The notes under the pieces were generated by a model, which saw nothing but the letters and a program-made list of their open reading frames with translations, made no database searches and was not told the origin of the DNA. From positions 19,433-83,432 of the forward strand of contig NZ_MLQR01000045.1 in the NCBI RefSeq assembly GCF_001866005.1: a stretch of DNA of 64,000 bases, given 5' to 3'. Position 1 is the first letter of the stretch. Every line of letters starts with the position of its first letter. The translations under genes were made by a program, and so were the position numbers. The DNA is from Anaerobacillus alkalilacustris (GTDB taxonomy: Bacteria; Bacillota; Bacilli; Bacillales; Anaerobacillaceae). This document shows, one piece after another, positions 52,998-61,719 of this stretch.

Positions 52998-54329
52998 ATG
53001 AAGTTATTTTATCGAGGAGTTATACTTTTAGCGATTGCCGCTTTTTTAGGGGAAAGTCTTGAAGTAATAATAAATATTGTGTTAGCAAGAGAGTTGGGCG
53101 AAAAAGGGTTAGGTCTTTATATGTCAATCCTACCATCGATTATGCTTATTGCCGTACTAGCTAGCATGGAATTACCTATTTCGATTTCAAAGTTTGTCGC
53201 AGAAAAAGACAAACAGTACCACCGAAGTATGTTGCGACATGCGCTCGGTTTAGCGTTACTCATAACATCCCTTATTTTAATCATTGCGATCATGGTTATA
53301 CCGTACGTTTCTGTTTTTAATCAGTACCACCCTTTTGTTCGTAAACTTACTTTCATTTTAATCCCACTCATGTCCTTTTCAGCAGTTTTTCGAGGTTATT
53401 TTATGGGTTCACACCAAATGGGGAAAATTGCATTTTCAAATTTTTTAAGAAGGTTTGCTCAACTACTTCTACTCGTATTCATTTACCAGTTATTTCAATT
53501 TGATCGCGATTTAGCTTTACTGATAGCCCTATGTACACTAATCGCAAGCGAATTTCTCGTTTTTGCTTTTATGGGTACGATGTTTTTTATCGAAATGAAA
53601 TCAAAAGAATTTAAAATGAAATCAAAACTAATGGAAGGAAAAATTGTTAGAAAAAACCTCTTATCTGTTTGTCTTCCTATGACTGGTGTGAGGCTCTTTC
53701 ATTCTATCACGTTTGCGATAAAGCCTTTTTTAATAAAAGCTGCACTAGTAAACGCAGGTTTAACCGAGGCATTAGCAACTGCTCAATTTGGTAAGTTAGC
53801 GGGAGTTGCTTTTTCAATAGGATTTTTTCCAACTTTCATCGCTCATTCGTTACTAATCGTGCTCATCCCAACAGTAGCCGAAGCTTACGCAAAAAATGAT
53901 TATGTTAAATTACACCAGTTATTAATTAGAGTAATGAAAATAACGATTTTTTACGGTGTTCCATCTGTTTTCATTTTTTACTTTTTTGCCGAACCGTTAA
54001 CGGGGCTTTTTTTCAAAAATTCTCCAGCAGTTGTTTACTTACAGATCTTAGTTCCATATTTTTTGTTTCACTATTTTGTTATACCACTTCAAGCCTATCT
54101 AATTGGTTTAGGTTTAGCAAAAGATGCTTTAATTCACGCAGTTTGGTCTTCTCTCATTTCATTTGTACTCATGTATTATCTTGGATCAATGGAACATTTA
54201 CAGATGCACGGTATTATTATAGGTATGAATACAGGGATCGTCATACTAACGTTAATGCACTACGTAACTGTTTGTAGTGTTATCGGTATTTCTTTAACCA
54301 TGCGAGGTCCAGCGTTTAATAGAGTTTGA
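52998..54329 (+). CDS. ykvU: MOP-superfamily flippase, YkvU/SpoVB-like
   Basis: 443 residues, about 12 membrane helices. The opening LAIAAFLGESLEVIINIVLARELGEKGLGLYMSILP and the later LPISISKFVAEKD are typical of SpoVB-type polysaccharide/lipid flippases. Length (443) fits YkvU (about 445) better than SpoVB (about 518). Such proteins move lipid-linked precursors across the membrane, possibly for spore cortex. The start has TAGGGG 9 bases upstream. Confidence 0.83.
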   Translation: MKLFYRGVILLAIAAFLGESLEVIINIVLARELGEKGLGLYMSILPSIMLIAVLASMELPISISKFVAEKDKQYHRSMLRHALGLALLITSLILIIAIMVIPYVSVFNQYHPFVRKLTFILIPLMSFSAVFRGYFMGSHQMGKIAFSNFLRRFAQLLLLVFIYQLFQFDRDLALLIALCTLIASEFLVFAFMGTMFFIEMKSKEFKMKSKLMEGKIVRKNLLSVCLPMTGVRLFHSITFAIKPFLIKAALVNAGLTEALATAQFGKLAGVAFSIGFFPTFIAHSLLIVLIPTVAEAYAKNDYVKLHQLLIRVMKITIFYGVPSVFIFYFFAEPLTGLFFKNSPAVVYLQILVPYFLFHYFVIPLQAYLIGLGLAKDALIHAVWSSLISFVLMYYLGSMEHLQMHGIIIGMNTGIVILTLMHYVTVCSVIGISLTMRGPAFNRV

Positions 54330-54507
54330 ATTTGCTTCAACCGGTAGAGAAACTAATGGTCTTGACGGATGGACACTATTTGTTATGACTAGATAATTTG
54401 TTCAATACGAAATGTTTGCTCAAAATTAGGTACCCAATTAAACATCTTTCCCCTCCACTTTATATTAATTACACTAAAAATTATTATACTGTAAATTAAT
54501 ACAAATG

Positions 54508-54536
54508 TGGCCAGACAAATATAGTGTCTGACCACT
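54508..54536. terminator. Hairpin downstream of ykvU
   Basis: GTGGCCAGAC and GTCTGACCAC pair with one mismatch around an 8-9 base loop. No clear T tract, so terminator function is uncertain. Confidence 0.4.
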
Positions 54537-54592
54537 GTGCCTTAATAAGCTTTTCTTTTATAGATTGTTTTAAGTAAAGATTTCAATAACAC

Positions 54593-54985
54593 TTACCTTT
54601 TTACGGATGTTTCCATAATTGCTTTTGACCTTAATTGTGCCCCAACTGTCGCTTCAACAATTTTTTCTATGATCTTTGCTTTATTATCACTCTTGTTTAT
54701 ATGTACATTGAGTGTAGAGGCAATAGTTATTAAGTCTTTTTTCAGGATATCTCGTGCTGATAATATAGTAGTAGCTTCTTCCCTACTATCCATGTATCGC
54801 AACTTAGCAACAACAGGATGCTTTTGGACATCATCATTTATCATTACTTTAGATTTCGTTATTTTTTTATCTGAAAATATTAATTTTCCTTCTCCACTAA
54901 GTAACTTTTCAATTTCACTATCTGATAAATGGGTTAGTGAATTAGAAACGATTTTAAGTAATTTTAATACTTTAGTCCTCATCAT
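54593..54985 (-). CDS. ParA-partner protein with SAP-like C-terminus
   Basis: 130 basic residues. Three parts: a helical start (VLKLLKIVSNSLTHLSDSEIEKLLSGEG), a central HPVVAKLRYMDSREEATTIL, and a C-terminal helix-loop-helix (ILKKDLITIASTLNVHINKSDNKAKIIEKIVEATVG, about 82-117) that reads like a SAP or Rho-N DNA-binding motif. Its start overlaps the ParA stop by four bases (ATGA), so the two are translationally coupled. I do not recognise the full-length family; a DNA-binding adaptor for the ATPase is the simplest idea. Confidence 0.65.
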   Translation of the reverse strand: MMRTKVLKLLKIVSNSLTHLSDSEIEKLLSGEGKLIFSDKKITKSKVMINDDVQKHPVVAKLRYMDSREEATTILSARDILKKDLITIASTLNVHINKSDNKAKIIEKIVEATVGAQLRSKAIMETSVKR

Positions 54986-55926
54986 TTCCCCCCTAAAAAT
55001 TTTACGCGATTTTGTAATTCCTCTGCTAATTGCTTAAGTTCTGCTTGGATATTTCGATACGTATCTCCGCTTACATTTTCAAGAACAACTGGTATCCCAG
55101 ATTCAGGAGCATCTGCATAAAGTGTTTTATTTTCTCTAATAATTGTTTCAAAAGTTGGTATATTTTGATTGCTCACCTGTTGGATAAACTCTCTTAAAGC
55201 CGAAATCGGTCGATCGTTACGTTTTTCAACCATAGTAAAGATAACACCTTCAAGCTTCGGATCAATTAAATCAAATTCATCTCTTAAGCTGTCTTGACTT
55301 ACTTTGTGGTTATAATCAACAACTAACTCTTTAGCGTGATTTTGAAGCTGTCTAATACCAATCGTAGAAAGATAATCAGGTCTAGCGGGTATCAATAACG
55401 AATCGCTTGAAACAATTGCTGTTTTTGTCACAACATTAAAATTTGGGGGGCAGTCAATGAAAATACAGTCATAGTCTTGATTTTCTAGCTGTTTGATTCC
55501 TGCTTTCAAACGAGAATGAACGACTAAAAAATTCCTACGATTCGTCCGTTCACTTCCACCCCACAATTTAGCACTAAGTTCCAAATCAACATTAATAAGT
55601 CCCAAGTGCGATGAGACTAAATCGATACTCCCCGTTGAATTCAGCTCCCTAAGCCATTTGTTTACTCGATACGGTCTAATAATTAAATCTTTTAAGTCTA
55701 ATTCCCTATCACTATCAATAAATGCATCGTACCATTTTTTTATCGTGCGCTCTTGAAAGTCCTTTTGCCACTCATCCACTTTAATAAATGAAAATGTTAG
55801 ATTCGTTTGTGGATCAAGGTCTATTAATAATACTCTCAAACCTTGATTAGCTAATTCTGCAGCAAGATTAGACGTTATTGTTGTTTTCCCTACCCCACCT
55901 TTGTAATTGATGACTGAAAAGATCAT
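54982..55926 (-). CDS. ParA-family ATPase
   Basis: 314 residues. Deviant Walker A KGGVGKTT near 9-16 with the signature first lysine, DLDPQTNLTFSF near 37 and Walker B CIFIDCPPNFN near 150. An insertion at about 70-135 distinguishes it from chromosomal Soj/MinD. Such AAA_31 ATPases position DNA or protein cargo on the nucleoid. No parB-like gene or parS site is visible; the partner is the small SAP-like protein. GGAGG site. Confidence 0.88.
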   Translation of the reverse strand: MIFSVINYKGGVGKTTITSNLAAELANQGLRVLLIDLDPQTNLTFSFIKVDEWQKDFQERTIKKWYDAFIDSDRELDLKDLIIRPYRVNKWLRELNSTGSIDLVSSHLGLINVDLELSAKLWGGSERTNRRNFLVVHSRLKAGIKQLENQDYDCIFIDCPPNFNVVTKTAIVSSDSLLIPARPDYLSTIGIRQLQNHAKELVVDYNHKVSQDSLRDEFDLIDPKLEGVIFTMVEKRNDRPISALREFIQQVSNQNIPTFETIIRENKTLYADAPESGIPVVLENVSGDTYRNIQAELKQLAEELQNRVKFLGGK

Positions 55927-56060
55927 TGAATTCCTCCACTCTTTGAAAAGGCTTTAATAATAACTATTCCTCTTCAATTGGAAAAATTCAGTCAATTTAC
56001 GATAGACAAAAAAATCAATTAAACTAAAATCACTTCCATTCTCATACAAAAATTAATGAC

Positions 56061-57850
56061 TTACATCTGCATCTTCCTTAACTCGTAAAAAGCTCCTTTT
56101 TTTTCAATTAGTTCTTCGTATGTTCCGACCTCTTCACATGATCCATTTTTCATTACTACGATTCTATCAGCGTCACGAATAGTTGATAAGCGGTGTGCAA
56201 CAATAAACGTTGTTCTTCCTTTAATTAATTGCTGAATGGCTTGTTGTACTTTATACTCCGAATGATTATCAAGAGCTGAAGTTGCTTCATCAAGAATGAT
56301 AATTTCTGGATTACGTATTAGCGCCCTAGCAATCGCAATTCGTTGTCGCTGCCCACCTGATAATTTTCCTCCGTGCTCTCCAATTAACGTATCAAGTCCA
56401 TCTGGTAACTCACTAACAACATCATATAAGTTTGCCATTTCAATAACTTTCTGTATTTGTTCTTCTGATACATTTACTAATCCATAAATAATATTGTCAC
56501 TAATTGACCCAGAAAATAAAATAGTTGTTTGAGGTACAACTGCGAGTTTTTGACGGTATGATTGCATATCTAATTGATCTAATGGAACGCCATCTACCAA
56601 AATTCTTCCTTTTGTAGGGCGATAAAAGCCAACAACCATACTTAATACCGTAGTTTTTCCTGCTCCTGATTCCCTACAAGAGCAATACATTCACCAGCTT
56701 TTACTTGCAAATGAAAATTCGATAACACTTGTTTTTGGCTGTCTTTGTACTGAAATTCAACATGTTCAAATTCAAAGTTACCATTAATCTGATTAAGCCT
56801 TAGTTTCCCATCATATTCTTCCTTCTCTTTAGAAGATAAAATTTCACTAACTGAAACTAGTGATTCATACCCTTTTGCTAGCTGAGGATAAACGACAATG
56901 ATTTGATTTACGGCCATTAGGATTTGTGTGAAATACGCTTGATACATCACAACCTCACCGACCGTTATCTCCCCCCTCATAGCCATAAAAGCCGAAAATA
57001 GAAGGCAAAGCATTTGTAAGACTTGAAATACAACCCAACTAGAAGAACCGAAAAATGCTTCGGTAACATCTAAGCGGTACCCTTTTCCTTTTAGGATTTT
57101 TAGCATCCGATTGGCTTTATTCATTTCTACGTGTTGAAGACCATGTGCTCTCGTTACAGGGATCATATCGACGGTTTCAGCCACTTCCCCAGACATCATT
57201 TCAATCTGTTTTCTAAATTCCCGGTTTCTTAACCGTAACGCCCTTCGGAAAATAAAAACAACAACTATCCCCACCGGAACGACAAGGAGAAAAAATAACG
57301 TCATTTGCAAACTGTAAAATGCGGTAATTGAAATAGCTACGACTACATTAGTGATAGCAGCAGAAAATGAAAACATCATTTGTTTAGATAATATTTCAAT
57401 ATTTTCAACATCACGTAATATTTTTGCTTGAAGCATTCCTGAACGTAATTCACTATGAAAAGACATTGATAAATGCTGTAATTTTCGAATTAAAGTACTT
57501 CTTAATGCTGCTTCCACATGACGAGATGCTTTACTAAAGTAACTTATATGCAGAATATGTGTCGGTATATTTTGAGCAATAACAACTGCTACAATAGCAA
57601 ATTGAACCCACAACTCTTTAAGACTATGAACTTGTGAATACGTAACAATGTTAATGATATTTGCAGTGATCACTGGAATAACCCACACAGGAGAGTGCTT
57701 TATGATAAAGAAGAAAAAAGATAAGAAGAGATTTTTAAATTGCCCTTGATACAAAAGTGAAAGTGTTTTTAAAGAATGGTGTGGTTTTTCCTTAGTTTCC
57801 ATAAATATCGATTCAAAATTTAACAACTGACTTTCATCTATTTTACCCAT
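56061..57850 (-). pseudogene. ABC exporter (fused permease-ATPase) with frameshift in Walker A
   Basis: With one base restored, the region codes for a 597-residue half-size exporter. The ATG at 57850 has GAGGTGG. Residues 40-330 are a six-helix ABC membrane domain; the ATPase domain starts near 365. The first frame reads CIALVGNQEQEKLRY and stops; the second, overlapping, reads GAGKTTVLSMVVGF. Inserting one T (AAT-TCA for AATCA at about 56670) restores VGNSGAGKTTVL. Downstream Q loop VVPQTTILF, signature LSGGQRQRIAIARAL, Walker B IIILDEATSALD and H loop VAHRLST are intact. As written, no functional transporter is made. Confidence 0.9.
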
Positions 57851-57954
57851 ATATAACCACCTCAATTTTTATTCTCCGTTTATTAATATTTCAGTAACCG
57901 TAAACTCATGATTCAGAATATTTAACACTCTACATATAACTATATTTTAATCAG

Positions 57955-58110
57955 TGGAGATTTTCCTTCATTCCCACTTTGTTAGTTTAATATCTCAGCC
58001 ATTTTGGGGTAGATAATCCTCCACCTAAACTTTTTTGATTTTCTTCAGTTTTAAGGTGGTAAGGTGGGGGCTTGTTACCTCTTAAGAGTGTGATAAACGA
58101 GAAACCTCAT
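57955..58110 (+). repeat. Dispersed repeat family 3 copy
   Basis: TTTAATCAGTGGAGATT, GTTAGTTTAATATC, GGGTAGATAATCCTCCACC, AAGGTGGTAAGGTGGGGG, GTTACCTCTTAAGAGTGTGATAAA. The central hairpin segment present in the other copies is deleted. Confidence 0.6.
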
Positions 58111-58152
58111 GCTACTTGTACTGCTTGTCAGCTTGAAAAAAATACACTTTTC

Positions 58153-58213
58153 TCTGAATTTCATAATCCGCTATTCTCGCCACTATGCGACTTGTTTTTG
58201 GTTATTAAAATTT
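58153..58213. repeat. MITE-like element, TGAATTTCAT family, short copy
   Basis: TGAATTTCATAATCC with CTATTCTCGCCAC on the left (the latter also at 950), and GGTTATTAAAATTTCACTCA on the right. Confidence 0.45.
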
Positions 58214-58230
58214 CACTCATCTGTCCCCAA

Positions 58231-58268
58231 AAAAAGTAAAACAACTAAGTGCCTTAGTTGTTTTACTT
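58231..58268 (-). terminator. Terminator of the deacetylase gene
   Basis: AAACAACTAAG and CTTAGTTGTTT, 11-bp stem, 3-4 base loop, minus-strand T run (ACTTTTTTTGGGG). Confidence 0.85.
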
Positions 58269-58276
58269 ATTCTAGT

Positions 58277-59149
58277 TTATTTTTGATATGGAATTTTTAA
58301 TAGTTCTGGAACAGTCACAAACTCATACCCTTGTTGCTGTAGAGTTGGAATAATTTGGCGAAGTGACTCAATTGTATTTGTTCGATCTGCATCCCAATCC
58401 CCACCGTCATGCATTAATATAATGGCACCAGGGTGTACGTTGTTTAATACATTCGCAGCAATTTCTGCTGGTGGCTCTTCTTCCCAATCTAATGAATCAA
58501 CCGACCATACGATGATCGAATAATTTAATTCAGCTAATTTTTCTACTAGCTCATTATATAAAAATCCATATGGAGCACGAAATAATCGTGTTCTATATCC
58601 AAGGATTTCATTTAGCGTATCCTCGGTTCTAGTTACTTCTCTCTCTAGAGTATCTAGATCAGCTTCTTTCACTAAATTTGGATGAAAATATGTATGATTA
58701 CCAATAATATGGCCTTCTGCAACCATACGCTCGACTATTTCTGGATATGCGACAGCCCTAGAACCCATCACGAAAAACGTGGCTGGTATATTGTATTCCC
58801 TTAATACATCTAACACTTGTTCACTGAAACGTGGATCAGGACCATCATCAAACGTTAGTGCTATTTTGTTTTCTGTTGTTGGACCTTGTAATACAACTGT
58901 TTCGGGATATCTTTGTTGAAGAATAATATTAGATATCGGTTGCTGTCGGTTTCTTTCTTGATTTTCTGCACCACCACTTAATTCAGGAAAATCAGTTTCT
59001 TTTTGTTTATTACGATCTTTTTTCCACCACAATTGTTGATCAATCTGATTTGAAACTTCATCATGAGCATAAACGTCAATTATTCCAGAAAATTGAGTTG
59101 TTGCTATGAATGTCAATATAAAAAACGCCTTAATCCAATTCATTTTCAT
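58277..59149 (-). CDS. Polysaccharide deacetylase (NodB homology)
   Basis: 290 residues from the ATG at 59149 (AAGGAG site). A signal/anchor segment covers 5-30, then a spacer and a NodB domain at about 100-285: TFDDGPDP near 105 (catalytic base and metal Asp), GNHTYFHPN near 153 (metal His pair), RAPYGF near 197, WSVDSLDWE near 220 and ILMHDGGDW near 245. It probably removes acetyl groups from peptidoglycan or a wall glycan outside the membrane, like YheN/PdaA relatives. Confidence 0.87.
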   Translation of the reverse strand: MKMNWIKAFFILTFIATTQFSGIIDVYAHDEVSNQIDQQLWWKKDRNKQKETDFPELSGGAENQERNRQQPISNIILQQRYPETVVLQGPTTENKIALTFDDGPDPRFSEQVLDVLREYNIPATFFVMGSRAVAYPEIVERMVAEGHIIGNHTYFHPNLVKEADLDTLEREVTRTEDTLNEILGYRTRLFRAPYGFLYNELVEKLAELNYSIIVWSVDSLDWEEEPPAEIAANVLNNVHPGAIILMHDGGDWDADRTNTIESLRQIIPTLQQQGYEFVTVPELLKIPYQK

Positions 59150-59220
59150 TTTTTCAGCTCCTTCATTTTTCTCAAATACAAAGTTATTCTTGTCTAGATT
59201 AGGAAAAGTATGCGAAAAAA

Positions 59221-59266
59221 ATGAGTGAACTCGTTTCAGCAAGCTGAAACATCGGAAAATCCAGAT
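59221..59266 (-). repeat. Dispersed repeat family 2, fragment (hairpin 3 end)
   Basis: AGTGAACTCGTTTCAGCAAGCTGAAACATCGG only; the other two hairpins are missing. It lies over the promoter region of the deacetylase gene. Confidence 0.7.
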
Positions 59267-59310
59267 AAAATTGGAACAGGTGTTATTCTTACTTGTTTTA
59301 ATATTACATC

Positions 59311-59350
59311 ATAAAAAGCACTTGCAAGCTATTATGCAAGTGCTTTTTTA
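59311..59350. terminator. Terminator-like hairpin
   Basis: AAAAAGCACTTGCA and TGCAAGTGCTTTTT, 14-bp perfect stem, 8-base loop, T runs in both directions. Confidence 0.8.
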
Positions 59351-59354
59351 CAGT

Positions 59355-59440
59355 ATCAGAATTTATAAATTTCTAACTTGGAAACTGCCTAGCGCAAGCA
59401 GCCTACGAGCTCGTGACCAAGGCGCTTGCGCTGTTCTTAT
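59355..59440 (-). repeat. Dispersed repeat family 1, short copy at mocA end
   Basis: Flank ATCAGAATTTATAAATTTC, GAAACTGCCTAGCGCAAGCAGCC, CTCGTGACCAAGGCGCTTGCGCTGTTCTT. It reaches the stop codon region of the mocA-like gene. Confidence 0.75.
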
Positions 59441-60051
59441 AAGCGAATTTGTCGCCTTGCTCGTTTGTAATCTTCAGGAGTATCGATATCAAAAAAACTA
59501 GAAGATGACGTTAAAGGTATAAGAATTTTATTTCTAATACTATTGATTAATTCTTTTCCACCAGAATCTCCTTTCACCAAAGTAAGGTCCAATGATTGGA
59601 AATGCCCAAATAGAACAGGGTGCCCAGGCTTTTTGTCAAGAACTGGACGTATAACAAAAGGGTCAGTTGTTTGATTAAGAACAACTAGCGCTTTTTGAAA
59701 AATTGAAGATACTACGCGACTATCAATGAATGGCTGATCACCTAAAAAAAACATCACTGCCGAGTTGCTAGTTGATAAAGAATGAAAAGCAGTAAGAAAA
59801 GAAGTACTCAATCCTTGCTCATAATGAGGATTGTAAATCCACTCAATTCTTGAGTCATCTATCGCTATTGAGCTTTTTATTTTCCATGCTTCATAACCAA
59901 CGATAACTTGAATTTTATAAAATGGATGTACAAGTATTTTTTCGATGACATGCTGTAATACTGGTATATCATTTAAAGGGAGTAGTTGTTTTAATGTTCC
60001 CATTCTACTTGAACAACCCGCAGCTAATATTGTAGCAAGACGTTCATTCAA
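59437..60051 (-). CDS. MobA-like nucleotidyltransferase (MocA/PucB type)
   Basis: 204 residues. N-terminal nucleotide-binding loop LAAGCSSRMGTLKQLLPL, then VIVGYE, FLGDQPFID near 103 (metal Asp) and HPVLF. MocA-type enzymes add CMP to molybdopterin for xanthine-dehydrogenase-type enzymes. It starts with TTG at 60051 (AGGTGG 8 bases upstream); a GTG four codons earlier lies in that site. Last gene of the purine-type operon, just after xdhC. Confidence 0.85.
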   Translation of the reverse strand: MNERLATILAAGCSSRMGTLKQLLPLNDIPVLQHVIEKILVHPFYKIQVIVGYEAWKIKSSIAIDDSRIEWIYNPHYEQGLSTSFLTAFHSLSTSNSAVMFFLGDQPFIDSRVVSSIFQKALVVLNQTTDPFVIRPVLDKKPGHPVLFGHFQSLDLTLVKGDSGGKELINSIRNKILIPLTSSSSFFDIDTPEDYKRARRQIRL

Positions 60052-60083
60052 ATCACTTCCCACCTCAATTACTTTCTAGTGTT

Positions 60084-61127
60084 TTATAAATTGTTGATTT
60101 TTTGTTTTTTCATTAAAACGCGCTGCTCATTTCGTACTTTTATTAATTCTGCAACGATACTAACACTAATTTCTTCTGGACCTTCTGCATAAATATTAAC
60201 TCCTACTGGAGAATGAACCCATTTAGGAACAGAGTGAGGAAAAAGTAAACGTTCGGTTCGTTGTTTTGGACCTAATATTCCAATATATTTCGGCCGCTTT
60301 TTTATAAAATAGTTAACTATTTTTTTATCTTTTGTAAAACTATGTGTCATAATTAATACTAAACTATTTCTATCAAAATTTTCATTAGCAATTAACCGTT
60401 CAGGATGTTCACATATGAAAGAATGCGCATCAGGGAAAACTTCTCGGTTACATCGGCTACTTCTAAGATCAATGATAATTGGTAAAAAATGATACTGCTT
60501 CACTAACTTTACTAAAGGCTCTACATCAGGACCAGCACCAAAAATAAATAATTTGTCGTTAGGCTCATATAATTCAAATAGAAATTTTGACTCACCTATC
60601 ACTTCGGTAATGATTATTTGATCTTCCCTTAAAAATTCCGTTAATTTTTCAAGTATATGAACTTGAAGTTTGGGAATTCCCCCAATAGTATGGCCCTCTT
60701 CAGTTAAAACGAGATTCATCTGTAGATCTACAGGTTCGAGTACCCTAGCACTAGCTACTTTTCTCCCTAGATTTAAATGTTTTAGTATTTGTTTGTTCCT
60801 ATCATTCCATTGAACTGGTTCTAGATAAACATCAATTCTACCATTACAGCCAGCACCCAACCCCCAATCAAGATCATCTTCAGACCGAAGATCATATGTT
60901 ACAATCATTGGTTTTCTAGTCAACATCACTTCCTTAGATTTATAGGATAAGTCTTCTTCTATACAGCCCGCACTGATCGTTCCAAATTGTTTTTCATTAT
61001 CAGAGAACAACATCTTTGCTCCTTCATTTCTGTAGGACGAACCTTTGACACGTATAACCGTTGCTTTAACAAATAGTTTTTGCGGATGTTGGCCCAAGAT
61101 TTCTAACATCTGATATGATTCTTTCAT
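60084..61127 (-). CDS. XdhC-family molybdenum cofactor insertion protein
   Basis: 347 residues. N-terminal XdhC/CoxI domain (KATVIRVKGSSYRNEGAKMLFS, GTISAGCIEEDL, DDLDWGLGAGCNGRIDVYLEP) and C-terminal Rossmann domain (LFIFGAGPDVEPLVKLV, near 196; YIGILGPKQRTERLL). XdhC binds Mo cofactor, promotes sulfuration and loads xanthine dehydrogenase. It overlaps the end of the xdhE remnant. The partner enzyme subunits in this operon are broken. Confidence 0.88.
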   Translation of the reverse strand: MKESYQMLEILGQHPQKLFVKATVIRVKGSSYRNEGAKMLFSDNEKQFGTISAGCIEEDLSYKSKEVMLTRKPMIVTYDLRSEDDLDWGLGAGCNGRIDVYLEPVQWNDRNKQILKHLNLGRKVASARVLEPVDLQMNLVLTEEGHTIGGIPKLQVHILEKLTEFLREDQIIITEVIGESKFLFELYEPNDKLFIFGAGPDVEPLVKLVKQYHFLPIIIDLRSSRCNREVFPDAHSFICEHPERLIANENFDRNSLVLIMTHSFTKDKKIVNYFIKKRPKYIGILGPKQRTERLLFPHSVPKWVHSPVGVNIYAEGPEEISVSIVAELIKVRNEQRVLMKKQKINNL

Positions 61128-61671
61128 ACACATCCCACGCTAAAAAGTCTTTACACCTTGTAAAGTAAACATATTCCTTATTATATTCACTTATTCTTTC
61201 TAAAGAGCGAAGAATTCCACCATAACCTGTACAACGACAGAGATTACCTGATAACCCTACTTTTAAATCTTCTACAGTTGGGTTGGAACATTCATTTAAT
61301 ACCCCTTTCAAAGAAATGACCATCCCTGGGGTACAGTAGCCACATTGAAACCCACCTTCCTCAAGAAAAATTTGTTGGATTTGATCCAATCGGTCTTCAC
61401 TAATACTCTCAATTGTCTCGATTCTTTTCCCTTCACATTGATATGCCATAGTTAAACATGAATTATGTGGTTTTCTATTAACGAGCACCATACACGCCCC
61501 ACATCTACCGATTTCGCATGAAATTTTTGTTCCTGTTTTATTTTAATCCTTTCTCAATACATCGATTAAACGTTTAGAAGGATCTACAGAAAGTGAAACC
61601 ATTTCACCATTAAGTTCGAATATTAAATACTCACTGACCGTCTCATTATTATTCGTTTCTTTGCTTTATTG
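61066..61671 (-). pseudogene. Xanthine dehydrogenase 2Fe-2S subunit with two stop codons
   Basis: From the GTG at about 61671 (GAGGAGAG site) the frame reads MKQ, stop, SKETNNNETVSEYLIFELNG, LSVDPSKRLIDVLRKD, stop (TAA where Leu TTA is expected), then NKTGTKISCEIGRCGACMVLVN and on to 61066. The first cluster CxxxxxCGAC and the second cluster CGYC...CRC are present, so only the two TAA codons destroy the gene. The segment starting at 61491 could be translated alone but lacks the first cysteines of the plant-type cluster. Confidence 0.85.
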
Positions 61672-61719
61672 CTTCACCTAAATCTCTCCTCTTTTATTCA
61701 AGTATGGTACGTGAAATTT

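Noticed and set aside
54330..54592. Possible regulatory RNA between ykvU and the ParA unit
   Set aside because: Only one hairpin without T tract; no conserved riboswitch or T-box motif found.
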